Source of the DNA: Amycolatopsis xylanica
GTDB lineage: Bacteria > Actinomycetota > Actinomycetes > Mycobacteriales > Pseudonocardiaceae
Assembly (NCBI RefSeq): GCF_900107045.1
Contig: NZ_FNON01000009.1
Location: 284,175 to 348,174, forward strand
Length of the DNA: 64,000 nucleotides
Reading direction: 5' to 3'
Positions 1 to 7,301 of this stretch are shown piece by piece. The notes beneath the pieces were generated by a model. It saw nothing but the letters and a program-made list of their open reading frames with translations, searched no databases and was not told the DNA's origin. Each line of letters begins with the position of its first letter. Position 1 is the stretch's first letter. The position numbers and the translations under genes were made by a program.

Positions 1-892
1 GGCCGATGTTCCAGATCGGGTTGATCTGGAAGAGGCCGGACATCAGCGCGATGACGCCGGTGACGACCGCGAAGAACGCGCCGCCCTTCAGCGCGAACAC
101 CGGCATGATGCGCACGCCGACGACGTTGGTCTCCTTGCGCTTCACCCCGGGGAACTGGGTGTGCTTCTGGTACCAGACCAGCGCCAGGTGGGCGCCGACC
201 AGCGCCAGCATGATGCCGGGCAGCAGCAGGATGTGGATCGTGTACAGGCGCGGGATGATCTCGTTGCCGGGGAACTCCCCGCCGAAGATCGCCCAGTGCA
301 GCCAGGTGCCGATGACCGGGCTCGCCAGCACGATGCCCGACAGCGTCGCGCGGATACCGGTGCCCGAGAGCAGGTCGTCCGGCAGCGAGTAGCCGAAGAA
401 GCCTTCGAAGCAGCCCAGGATCAGCAGCAGGCCACCGATGACCCAGTTCGCCTCACGCGGGCGCCGGAACGCGCCGGTGAAGAAGATCCGGAACATGTGG
501 ACCATCATCGAGGCGACGAAGATCAGCGCCGCCCAGTGGTGCAGCTGCCGCACGAACAGGCCGCCGCGCACGTCGAACGAGATGTCCAGCGTGGTCTCGA
601 AGGCACGCGACATCGCGACGCCCTGGAGGTTCTGGAAGCTGCCGTGGTAGATGACCTCTTCCATCGACGGGTCGAAGAAGAGCGTCAGGTACACGCCGGA
701 GAGCAGCAGGATGATGAAGCTGTAGAGCGCGATCTCGCCCAGCAGGAAGGACCAGTGGGTCGGGAACACCTTGTTGAGCTGGTGCCGCATGCCTTTGGCG
801 AGGTGGTACCGATCGTCGGCCCACTTCGCACCGGCTCCGGCCGCCTTTTCGACGGGGTTGGTGCCCTTCGTCGGTGTCGTCAGTGAACTCAT
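1..892 (-). CDS. qcrB: Cytochrome bc1 complex cytochrome b subunit (partial)
   Basis: Membrane subunit of the actinobacterial menaquinol:cytochrome c reductase, which passes electrons to the aa3 oxidase. Only the N-terminal 297 residues are inside the window; the C-terminus runs off the left edge. Visible heme-ligand regions are the histidine pair in RQLHHWAAL followed by MMVHMFRIF, and a second set in GTWLHWAIF and GAHLALVW. The ATG at 892 shares four bases with the qcrA stop codon, so translation is probably coupled to qcrA. Order on the minus strand is ctaE, qcrC, qcrA, qcrB, as in mycobacteria. Confidence 0.96.
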   Translation of the reverse strand, partial: MSSLTTPTKGTNPVEKAAGAGAKWADDRYHLAKGMRHQLNKVFPTHWSFLLGEIALYSFIILLLSGVYLTLFFDPSMEEVIYHGSFQNLQGVAMSRAFETTLDISFDVRGGLFVRQLHHWAALIFVASMMVHMFRIFFTGAFRRPREANWVIGGLLLILGCFEGFFGYSLPDDLLSGTGIRATLSGIVLASPVIGTWLHWAIFGGEFPGNEIIPRLYTIHILLLPGIMLALVGAHLALVWYQKHTQFPGVKRKETNVVGVRIMPVFALKGGAFFAVVTGVIALMSGLFQINPIWNIG

Positions 893-2046
893 TGTGACTT
901 CCGCTCCCAAAAGGCCGGTCCGATGGCCTCGATGAAATCGCCCTTCGCGATTAAGTATCCATCTTTGTCCACGGTAATCGGAAGTTGCGCCAGCGGCCGG
1001 GTGGCCGGTCCGAAGATGGGCTTCGCGTAGTGCAGCGCGTCGAACTGCGACTGGTGGCACGGGCACAGGATCCGGTTGGTCCGCTGCTCGTACAGGGAGG
1101 TCGGGCAGCCGACGTGGCTGCAGATCTTCGTGTAGGCGTAGTAGTCGCCGTAGTTGAAGTCTTCCTGGCCCTGGCGCTTGACGACCTTGGCGGCGTCGGA
1201 CGGGCGCAGGCGGATGAGCATGACCGGGCTGTCCACCCGCTTCAGCGCGTGGAGCATGGCCTTCTCGTTGCCGCGCTCGGACTCACGGAACGGGAACACC
1301 GTCTCCATGGCGCCCGCGTCCAGGTCCTCCGCCTTGACCAGCACGGGTTCGGTCTCGTCCCACTTGCCGGTGAAGCGGCGCAGGTAGACGACCTCACCGG
1401 GGAACTCCGACTTCCACGGCGTGTGCCACAGGGAGTCCTTGTTCTCGGTGTCCTTCCAGGGGTCCTTGATGAAGGACGCCACCGGCAGCGCGGCGGCCGC
1501 GAGGCCGATCGCGCCCACGCCGAGGCCGGCCGAGCGCTTGATCAGCGAACGCCGGGCGATGGTCGAGCGGTTACCCGCGTCGGCCAGCTGCGCGAGGATG
1601 GTGGCCTTGTCGACCTCCTGGGAGCCGCCGTCGCCGCGCTCCTGGATCGCCACCTCGTGCGGGATGAACTTCTTCGTGTACAGCAGCAGGCCGATCGCCA
1701 GGCTGAGGATCGCCAGGCCCAGCGTCACACCCAGTGCGGGCGTGTACAGGCTGTAGGTGGCGTGCGCGTCCTCGTCGAACGGGGACTTGTACTCCCACCA
1801 GTGCGGGTCCCACGGCGAGGCGATGACCACGACGAACGCGATCGCCGACAGGGCCGACAGCCCGAACCAGGCGGCGATGGCGCGCTCGGCGCGCTTCTCG
1901 GCGCGGGTGCCCTTGACCGGCCAGGGGTCGGGGTACTCGACGAGTTCGACCCCGTCGAGCTTCGTGCCCAGCTCCACCAGCTGGTCACGGTCCATCTCGG
2001 CCAACTCCGCCTCGCTCGGCGGCTTCGGCCCCTCCGCGGCGCTCAT
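889..2046 (-). CDS. qcrA: Cytochrome bc1 complex Rieske iron-sulfur subunit
   Basis: A 385-residue Rieske subunit that oxidises menaquinol and passes electrons to the QcrC hemes. The C-terminal cluster-binding motifs CSHVGC and CPCHQSQF supply two Cys and two His ligands. Three hydrophobic segments lie near residues 59-79, 99-125 and 175-192; the long multi-span N-terminus is typical of actinobacteria. A longer frame opens at 2103, but the ATG at 2046 overlaps the qcrC stop by four bases (ATGA), and the residues after it (MSAAEGPKP) resemble a normal start, so it was chosen. Confidence 0.96.
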   Translation of the reverse strand: MSAAEGPKPPSEAELAEMDRDQLVELGTKLDGVELVEYPDPWPVKGTRAEKRAERAIAAWFGLSALSAIAFVVVIASPWDPHWWEYKSPFDEDAHATYSLYTPALGVTLGLAILSLAIGLLLYTKKFIPHEVAIQERGDGGSQEVDKATILAQLADAGNRSTIARRSLIKRSAGLGVGAIGLAAAALPVASFIKDPWKDTENKDSLWHTPWKSEFPGEVVYLRRFTGKWDETEPVLVKAEDLDAGAMETVFPFRESERGNEKAMLHALKRVDSPVMLIRLRPSDAAKVVKRQGQEDFNYGDYYAYTKICSHVGCPTSLYEQRTNRILCPCHQSQFDALHYAKPIFGPATRPLAQLPITVDKDGYLIAKGDFIEAIGPAFWERKSQ

Positions 2047-2870
2047 GCCTTCGATCCAATCCACAACGTCACGCCGATCAGACCGGCGATTCCCACGATC
2101 CACGCGATCACGCCTTCGGACGACGGGCCGAACCCGCCGAGGCCGTTGCCGCCCGGGTTGTTGTTCCCGTCGGACACCGACTTCACGAAGGCGATGATGT
2201 CCTTCTTCTCACTCACGGTGAGCTGCCGGTTCGAGAACTTCGGCATGTTCTGCGGGCCGGTCAGCATCGCCGTGTACAGCTGCTCTTCGGTCGCCGGGTC
2301 CAGGTTCGGCGCGAACTTGCCGCCCGAGAGCGCGCCGCCGCGGCCGGTGAACTGGTGGCACGAGGCGCAGTTGAGGCGGAACAGCTCGCCACCGCGGGCC
2401 GGGTTGTCACCGCGCAGCGCGGCGCCCTTCTCGGCGGGCCGCTCGGGGCCGCCGCCGTGCGCCTGCACGTAGGCGCCGACCGCGTCGATCTCCTCCGGCG
2501 TCAGCTTCGGCGGCTTGCGCGGGATCTGCGCTTCCTGACGGGCGGCGGGCATCCGGCCGCTGGAGGTCTGGAAGTAGACGGCGGCGTCGCCGATGCCGAT
2601 CAGGCTCGGCCCGCGGTCCTGCACACCTTCGAGGTTGGCGCCGTGGCACTCGATACAGGTGTTGTTGTAAACCTGCTCGCCCTTGCGCAGCAGAGCCGGG
2701 TCTCCCTGGGCTTGCGCGGTCTGGGGCGAGGGGGCGAACACCGCGTACAGCCCGCCGACACTGAGCAGACCGATGCCGAGCGCGAGTGCGCCGGCGAACC
2801 GCCTGCGTGCCTTGGTCCGGGCCCGGAACCTGCGCTCCGTCTTCGCCTCGGTGTTCTTACTGGTGGTCAT
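2043..2870 (-). CDS. qcrC: Cytochrome bc1 complex diheme cytochrome c subunit
   Basis: A 275-residue membrane-anchored diheme cytochrome c that hands electrons directly to cytochrome aa3 in the actinobacterial supercomplex. It has an N-terminal signal anchor at about residues 25-47, heme sites CIECH (C72, C75, H76) and CASCH (C168, C171, H172), and a C-terminal membrane segment at about 254-273. Two covalent heme sites, rather than one, fit organisms that lack a soluble cytochrome c. It lies 67 bp downstream of ctaE and overlaps qcrA. Confidence 0.96.
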   Translation of the reverse strand: MTTSKNTEAKTERRFRARTKARRRFAGALALGIGLLSVGGLYAVFAPSPQTAQAQGDPALLRKGEQVYNNTCIECHGANLEGVQDRGPSLIGIGDAAVYFQTSSGRMPAARQEAQIPRKPPKLTPEEIDAVGAYVQAHGGGPERPAEKGAALRGDNPARGGELFRLNCASCHQFTGRGGALSGGKFAPNLDPATEEQLYTAMLTGPQNMPKFSNRQLTVSEKKDIIAFVKSVSDGNNNPGGNGLGGFGPSSEGVIAWIVGIAGLIGVTLWIGSKA

Positions 2871-2937
2871 CTCTGCGGCAACCCTTGCTGTCAGTTCGGG
2901 CCGATGTGGACGTGGTGGCTGGCTGTGGTGCGGTCGA

Positions 2938-3561
2938 TCAAGGAAGCAGGTAGATGACCGCGAACAACCCGACCCACACGATGTCGACGAAGTGCCAGTA
3001 GTACGACACGACGATCGCCGACGTCGCCTGCGCGGGGGTGAACTTGCTCATCCTCGTGCGGATGAGCAGGAACACGAACGCGATGAGCCCGCCGATCACG
3101 TGCAGTCCGTGGAACCCGGTCGCCAGGTAGAACACCGTGCCGAACGGGCCGGACGGGATCGTCAGGCCTTCGTGCACGAGGTTCATGTACTCGTAGCCCT
3201 GACCGCCGACGAAGATGGCGCCCATGATCAGGGTCGCGATGTACCAGCGCCGGAGCCCGTACACGTCACCCTGCTCGGCCGCGAACACGCCGAGCTGGCA
3301 GGTGAACGACGAGGCCACCAGGATCACCGTGAACGGGATCGCGTACGGCAGGTTGAGATGGAACTCTTCGCCGTGCAGCAGTGGCGGCCAATGGCCGCTG
3401 GAGTTCTGGGCCTTGACCGTGAAGAACATCGCGAACAGACCAGCGAAGAACATGAGCTCGCTGGAAAGCCACACGATCGTGCCGACACTGACCATGTTCG
3501 GCCTGTTCAGCGAGTGCACCCGCTGGCTGATGGTGGGAGCTGCCGTTGTCACGCGTCGCAT
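2938..3561 (-). CDS. ctaE: Cytochrome c oxidase subunit III
   Basis: A 207-residue subunit III of the aa3-type terminal oxidase with about five membrane segments. The N-terminal region SLNRPNMVSVGTIVWLSSE and the C-terminal stretch YYWHFVDIVWVGLF are typical of the actinobacterial family. The ATG at 3561 is preceded by a GAGAGGA ribosome site about five bases away; a GTG nine bases further in is less well placed. It is the first gene of the minus-strand ctaE-qcrCAB operon and is divergent from the RraB-like gene at 3646. The ctaD gene for subunit I is not in the window. Confidence 0.96.
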   Translation of the reverse strand: MRRVTTAAPTISQRVHSLNRPNMVSVGTIVWLSSELMFFAGLFAMFFTVKAQNSSGHWPPLLHGEEFHLNLPYAIPFTVILVASSFTCQLGVFAAEQGDVYGLRRWYIATLIMGAIFVGGQGYEYMNLVHEGLTIPSGPFGTVFYLATGFHGLHVIGGLIAFVFLLIRTRMSKFTPAQATSAIVVSYYWHFVDIVWVGLFAVIYLLP

Positions 3562-3645
3562 TATGTCCTCTCAAGGCCAGGCGTGTCCGCGCGGGTCCAC
3601 GGCGGGTCGCGTGCGGACTCGATCACAATCAGGAGGGACTTACCC

Positions 3646-4059
3646 GTGAGTTTGCTTGATCGGCTCCGCGACCTGGTCAGAAAGCCGCGAGAGCCCGATT
3701 TATCCACCTCAACGCCCGGTTTGACGGTCGTCGCGGAGGCCTTCGACCCCGCCGAAGCCGACTCTTCCGTGCTCGCCAGATCACCTGATTGGGTCGCCGA
3801 CCGGCAGGCGGTGCTGCGCCATCACCTCGTCTTGCCGTCGGATCGTGTCGAAGAGGCCGCCCGGACACTCGCCCAGGACGGCTGGGAGCTGCGCGAACAG
3901 TCCCGCTCGGACGCGGGCGTGACGTTGCACGCACTGCGCGTCCAGGCACTCGACGCGCTGCACTGCGCCCAGGAGCGGTCGCGGATGGCCGGTCTGGCGC
4001 AGCGGCTCGGCGGCGACTCGCTCGGGTGGGACGCACTGCAAGGCCCTCCTCCTACGTGA
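3646..4059 (+). CDS. RraB-like small protein, function unproven
   Basis: A 137-residue acidic soluble protein. The core reads as one RraB/DUF695-like alpha-beta unit: a strand HHLVLPS, a helix ending in GWELREQ, and a C-terminal helix running into GGDSLGWDAL, the pattern GG-x-x-x-GW seen in RraB-type proteins (RNase E inhibitor fold). The assignment rests on motif memory, not a search. The GTG at 3646 has AGGAGG nine bases upstream. A frame open from 2683 covers it, but the upstream part is the shadow of ctaE. It precedes the receiver-like gene and trpD on the same strand. Confidence 0.6.
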   Translation: MSLLDRLRDLVRKPREPDLSTSTPGLTVVAEAFDPAEADSSVLARSPDWVADRQAVLRHHLVLPSDRVEEAARTLAQDGWELREQSRSDAGVTLHALRVQALDALHCAQERSRMAGLAQRLGGDSLGWDALQGPPPT

Positions 4060-4116
4060 TCTCGGTCATGGCCGATAGCATCGGGCCGAACCCCACCGCT
4101 TCTGGAGGAATGCACG

Positions 4117-4518
4117 ATGAGCGACTCGCTGAGGATCCTGGTGTTCAGCCACAAGCCGGAGGTGCGCGAGTCGATCATCAACGCGATCGGCCGCCGTCCG
4201 GCCACCGACCTGCCCAGGGTCGAGTTCGTCGAGGTCTCCGGCGTCGGCAAGGCGATGGAGGAGATGGACGCGGGCGCCGTCGACCTGGCGCTGCTCGACG
4301 GTGAGGCCCAGCCCACCGGCGGCATCGGCCTGACGCGCCAGTTCAAGAACGAGATCGAGAACTGCCCGCCGATCGTGGTGGTCGTCCGGCGCAAGGACGA
4401 CCGCTGGCTGGCCACCTGGTCGCAGGCGGACGCCGTGCTGGTGCACCCGCTCGACCCGCTGACGGCCGCCGAGACGGTCGCGGACGTGCTGCGGCGCGTC
4501 CCAGCCGTGCACGGGTGA
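4117..4518 (+). CDS. Receiver-like (response-regulator fold) stand-alone protein
   Basis: A 133-residue protein that opens LRILVFSHKPEVRESI and has the strand VDLALLDGEA at the place where receiver domains carry the phospho-acceptor Asp. There is no output domain. The acidic pocket near the N-terminus is poor (SHKPE instead of a DD or DE pair), so phosphorylation is doubtful and it may be a pseudo-receiver. Its TGA overlaps the GTG of trpD (GTGA), so the two are probably co-translated. No adjacent histidine kinase is present. Confidence 0.65.
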   Translation: MSDSLRILVFSHKPEVRESIINAIGRRPATDLPRVEFVEVSGVGKAMEEMDAGAVDLALLDGEAQPTGGIGLTRQFKNEIENCPPIVVVVRRKDDRWLATWSQADAVLVHPLDPLTAAETVADVLRRVPAVHG

Positions 4519-5555
4519 GCCGGATGGCACAGACCTGGCCAGGGCTGCTCACCCAGCTGGTCGCCCGCGCCGACCTGTCCGAGGCGGACACCTCGTGGGC
4601 CATGGACCGGATCATGGCCGGCGAGGCGACCCCGGCCCAGATCGCCGGGTTCGCGATCGCGCTGCGCGCCAAGGGTGAGACCCCGGCGGAGATCTCCGGG
4701 CTCGCCTCGGCGATGCTGGCGCACGCGCGCCGGGTCACCTGGGACGGGCACGCGGTCGACATCGTCGGCACCGGCGGCGACCGGTCGAACTCGGTCAACA
4801 TCTCGACCATGGCGTCGATCGTGACGGCCGCGGCAGGCGCTCCCGTCGCCAAGCACGGCAACCGCAGCGCCTCGTCGAAGTCGGGCGCGGCCGACGTGCT
4901 GGAGGCGCTGGGCGTCACGATCGGGCTCGGCCCCGACGACGTCTCACGCTGCATCAGCGAGGTCGGCATCGGGTTCTTCTTCGCGCCGGTGTTCCACCCC
5001 GGCTTCCGGCACGCCGGACCGACACGCAGCGAGCTGGGCGTGCCGACGACGTTCAACCTGCTGGGGCCGCTGACCAACCCGGCGCAGCCGTCGAGCGCGC
5101 TGATCGGCTGCGCGTACGCGGACAAGACAGAGGTGCTCGCGGAGGTCTTCGCCCGGCGCGGCGCGACGGTGCTGCTCGTGCGCGGCGACGACGGCCTCGA
5201 CGAGATCACCACCACGTCGACGTCGACGGTCTGGGTGATCAGCGGCGGCGAGATCCGCAAGGAGACCTTCGACCCGGCCACGGTGGGCATCCCGCGCGCC
5301 ACGGCCGAGGACCTGCGCGGCGGCGACGCCTCGGAAAACGCCGAGGTGGTCCGTCAGCTCGTGGCCGGTAAGTCAGGTCCGGTCCGCGACGCGGTCCTCC
5401 TCAACGCGGCCGCCGCACTGGCCGCGCACCAGGGCTTCTCCGGCTCCCTCACGGACGATCTCCGCGCCGGTCTCACCCGGGCGGCCGCCGCGATCGACTC
5501 AGGCGCCGCGGCCACGCTCCTGGCCGACTGGGCCGCCTTCAAGCCCACCCCCTGA
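4515..5555 (+). CDS. trpD: Anthranilate phosphoribosyltransferase
   Basis: Second step of tryptophan synthesis: transfer of phosphoribose from PRPP to anthranilate. The 346-residue product carries the PRPP-binding loop GTGGDRSNSVNIST, the KHGNRSASSKSGAAD motif and a GPT-N helical N-terminus. Start is GTG 4515 overlapping the previous stop; ATG 4524 is an in-frame alternative. No other trp gene is nearby, which is also so in mycobacteria, where trpD sits alone beside ctaE. It converges on ctaF, with two palindromes between them. Confidence 0.96.
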   Translation: MSRMAQTWPGLLTQLVARADLSEADTSWAMDRIMAGEATPAQIAGFAIALRAKGETPAEISGLASAMLAHARRVTWDGHAVDIVGTGGDRSNSVNISTMASIVTAAAGAPVAKHGNRSASSKSGAADVLEALGVTIGLGPDDVSRCISEVGIGFFFAPVFHPGFRHAGPTRSELGVPTTFNLLGPLTNPAQPSSALIGCAYADKTEVLAEVFARRGATVLLVRGDDGLDEITTTSTSTVWVISGGEIRKETFDPATVGIPRATAEDLRGGDASENAEVVRQLVAGKSGPVRDAVLLNAAAALAAHQGFSGSLTDDLRAGLTRAAAAIDSGAAATLLADWAAFKPTP

Positions 5556-5570
5556 CCCCAGGCCCGGCTA

Positions 5571-5663
5571 AAAAAAATCCCAATGTGGCTTTCGTCAGAT
5601 TCGAGCTGACGAAAGCCACATTGGCTGCCTGGAAACTGACCAATGCCACATTGGGATTTTTTT
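5571..5663. repeat. Family A gene-end palindrome with competing arms
   Basis: Two perfect pairings share one left arm. The inner hairpin pairs 5580-5598 with 5606-5624 (19 bp, 7-nt loop). The outer one pairs 5571-5589 with 5645-5663 (19 bp) and has A7 on one side and T7 on the other, the form of a bidirectional intrinsic terminator. Core words are AATGTGGCTTTCGTCAG and GAAAGCCACATTGG. It lies between convergent trpD and ctaF. Related copies occur at 21586, 40607 and 57451. Confidence 0.85.
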
Positions 5664-5681
5664 CCCGGGCCCTGGCGTGCG

Positions 5682-5719
5682 AAAAGGCCCCCTCCCGGGA
5701 TCTCGGGAGGGGGCCTTTT
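5682..5719. terminator. Strong bidirectional intrinsic terminator
   Basis: Arms 5682-5697 and 5704-5719 pair perfectly over 16 bp (AAAAGGCCCCCTCCCG), giving A4 and T4 flanks on either strand. It lies 15 bp past the end of ctaF and downstream of trpD, so it can stop transcripts from both directions. Confidence 0.85.
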
Positions 5720-5733
5720 GGCTGATCAGGGGG

Positions 5734-6156
5734 TCAGTCGTGGTTGGGGCCGGTGTGGTACTCGAAGACCAGGCCGCCGATGCTGATGAGCAGCAGCACG
5801 ATGGCGATCACCAGCAGCCAGACGTGGAAGAACGCCAGCGCCAGCCCGGCGAGGCCCGCCGAGGCCGCGAGGCCGATCGGCCAGTAGCTGCCGGGGCTGA
5901 AGAAGCCCAGCTCGCCCGCGCCGTCGCTGATCTCGGCCTCTTCGTTGTCCTCGGGACGGGCCGTCTCGAGACGACGGGCCACGAAGCGCAGGTAGGTGCC
6001 TGCCAGCAGCGAGAGCCCACCGGTGAGGATCAGCGCGACCAGGCCGACCGGCTCGGTGCCGTACCCACTCCAGAAGTGGGTCATGATCCCGTAGGCGATC
6101 GCCGCGAGGAAAGCAAAGCCGGTGACGAGTTCGAAGATCCTGGCTTCGACCTTCAT
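5734..6156 (-). CDS. ctaF: Cytochrome c oxidase subunit IV (actinobacterial type)
   Basis: A 140-residue integral membrane protein with four hydrophobic segments (about residues 8-27, 38-58, 93-112 and 114-132). It matches the small actinobacterial aa3 oxidase subunit IV in length, in the N-terminal MKVEARIFE and in its place directly after ctaC. Its role is structural in the aa3 complex. It is encoded 58 bp downstream of ctaC on the same strand and ends at the strong terminator. Confidence 0.92.
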   Translation of the reverse strand: MKVEARIFELVTGFAFLAAIAYGIMTHFWSGYGTEPVGLVALILTGGLSLLAGTYLRFVARRLETARPEDNEEAEISDGAGELGFFSPGSYWPIGLAASAGLAGLALAFFHVWLLVIAIVLLLISIGGLVFEYHTGPNHD

Positions 6157-6214
6157 GACTGAGATGTCCTTACTGGTGTCGAACTGCTGCGGGCTGCGGG
6201 GAAGGACCGGGACC

Positions 6215-7123
6215 TCAGCCGGACGCGGTGCGCGCGGTGCGGTCGGTGTTGAACGGCTGCGTCGTGACGGCGTGCGGGGTGCACAGCTCGCCGCAGTTCA
6301 TCGCGGTGAGCGCCTCGGACGCGGTGTTCGACTTGCCGGTCTTCGGGTTGATCTGCCCGCGCAGCTTGAGGTACGCGTCGTACTTGTCCGGCGACAGCGC
6401 CCGGACCTCGAAGTTCATCACCGAGTGGTAGGTGCCGCACAGTTCCGCGCAGCGGCCGACGAAGGAGCCCTCGCGGTCGATGGTGTTCTGGAACGTGTCG
6501 TCCTGGTTGTTCTTGCGCGGGTTCGGCATCACGTCGCGCTTGAAGTGGAACTCCGGCACCCAGAAGGAGTGGATGACGTCGGTCGACTCGATGCGGTATT
6601 CGATGGTCTTGCCGACCGGCAGCACCAGCAGCGGGATCTCGGTCGAGCTGCCGACCGTGCTGATCTCGGTGCCCTCGGCGTTCTTGGTGCCCGGGTACCG
6701 GAAGTCCCAGTTCCACTGGAACGCGATCACGTCGACCTTGACGTCCGGGTTCGGCTTCTTGTCCAGGACGTTGCTCTCGGTGGTGGCCGTGAAGAAGAAC
6801 AGCACGACGACCATGATCAGCGGGGTGATCACGGTGAACATCTCGAGCGGGATGTTGTACTGGAACTGGCGCGGGAGCACTTCCTGCTCACCGTCGGCCA
6901 CCTTCTTCTTGCGGTGGAAGATCACCGTCCAGAAGATCAGGCCCCAGACCACGACCCCGACGGCCAGCGCGGCGATGACGGTCCACGTCCACAGCTGCCG
7001 CATCTGCTCGGCCTGGTGGGTGACGCCTACCGGCCAGCCGAACCGCAGGATTTCATCACCGGAGCAACCGGTCGCCATGACGGCCACCAGCACGGCCAGC
7101 GCGGCGATTTTGCCGGACTTCAC
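6215..7123 (-). CDS. ctaC: Cytochrome c oxidase subunit II
   Basis: Carries the CuA centre that accepts electrons from QcrC. The 302-residue product begins with a lipoprotein signal ending VMATGC (Cys20), then two membrane helices (about 45-67 and 95-113) and the cupredoxin domain. The CuA ligands are visible: His185 (VIHSFWVPEF), Cys225 and Cys229 (CAELCGTYH), His233 and Met236. The C-terminal tail contains two further cysteines (NCGELC). It is divergent from asnB, as in M. tuberculosis. Confidence 0.96.
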   Translation of the reverse strand: MKSGKIAALAVLVAVMATGCSGDEILRFGWPVGVTHQAEQMRQLWTWTVIAALAVGVVVWGLIFWTVIFHRKKKVADGEQEVLPRQFQYNIPLEMFTVITPLIMVVVLFFFTATTESNVLDKKPNPDVKVDVIAFQWNWDFRYPGTKNAEGTEISTVGSSTEIPLLVLPVGKTIEYRIESTDVIHSFWVPEFHFKRDVMPNPRKNNQDDTFQNTIDREGSFVGRCAELCGTYHSVMNFEVRALSPDKYDAYLKLRGQINPKTGKSNTASEALTAMNCGELCTPHAVTTQPFNTDRTARTASG

Positions 7124-7301
7124 CCAAAGCCTCCTCGACCGAACTTCGTAACTGCAGCGGAGCCTAGCCGAGTTGACGGGTCCTGCTGACCAAGGGGTAA
7201 CTCATCGCGCGTGTCCACCCACAAGGGCAGGTGCGGGCACGCCCCGGGCATACTTGGGGCCTTCTCCCCCCGGTTGCCGATCTTGAGGTGTGTGAATACG
7301 C

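Noticed and set aside
2683..3645. N-terminal extension of the RraB-like gene
   Set aside because: The extension is antisense to ctaE and qcrC; GTG 3646 has a strong ribosome site.
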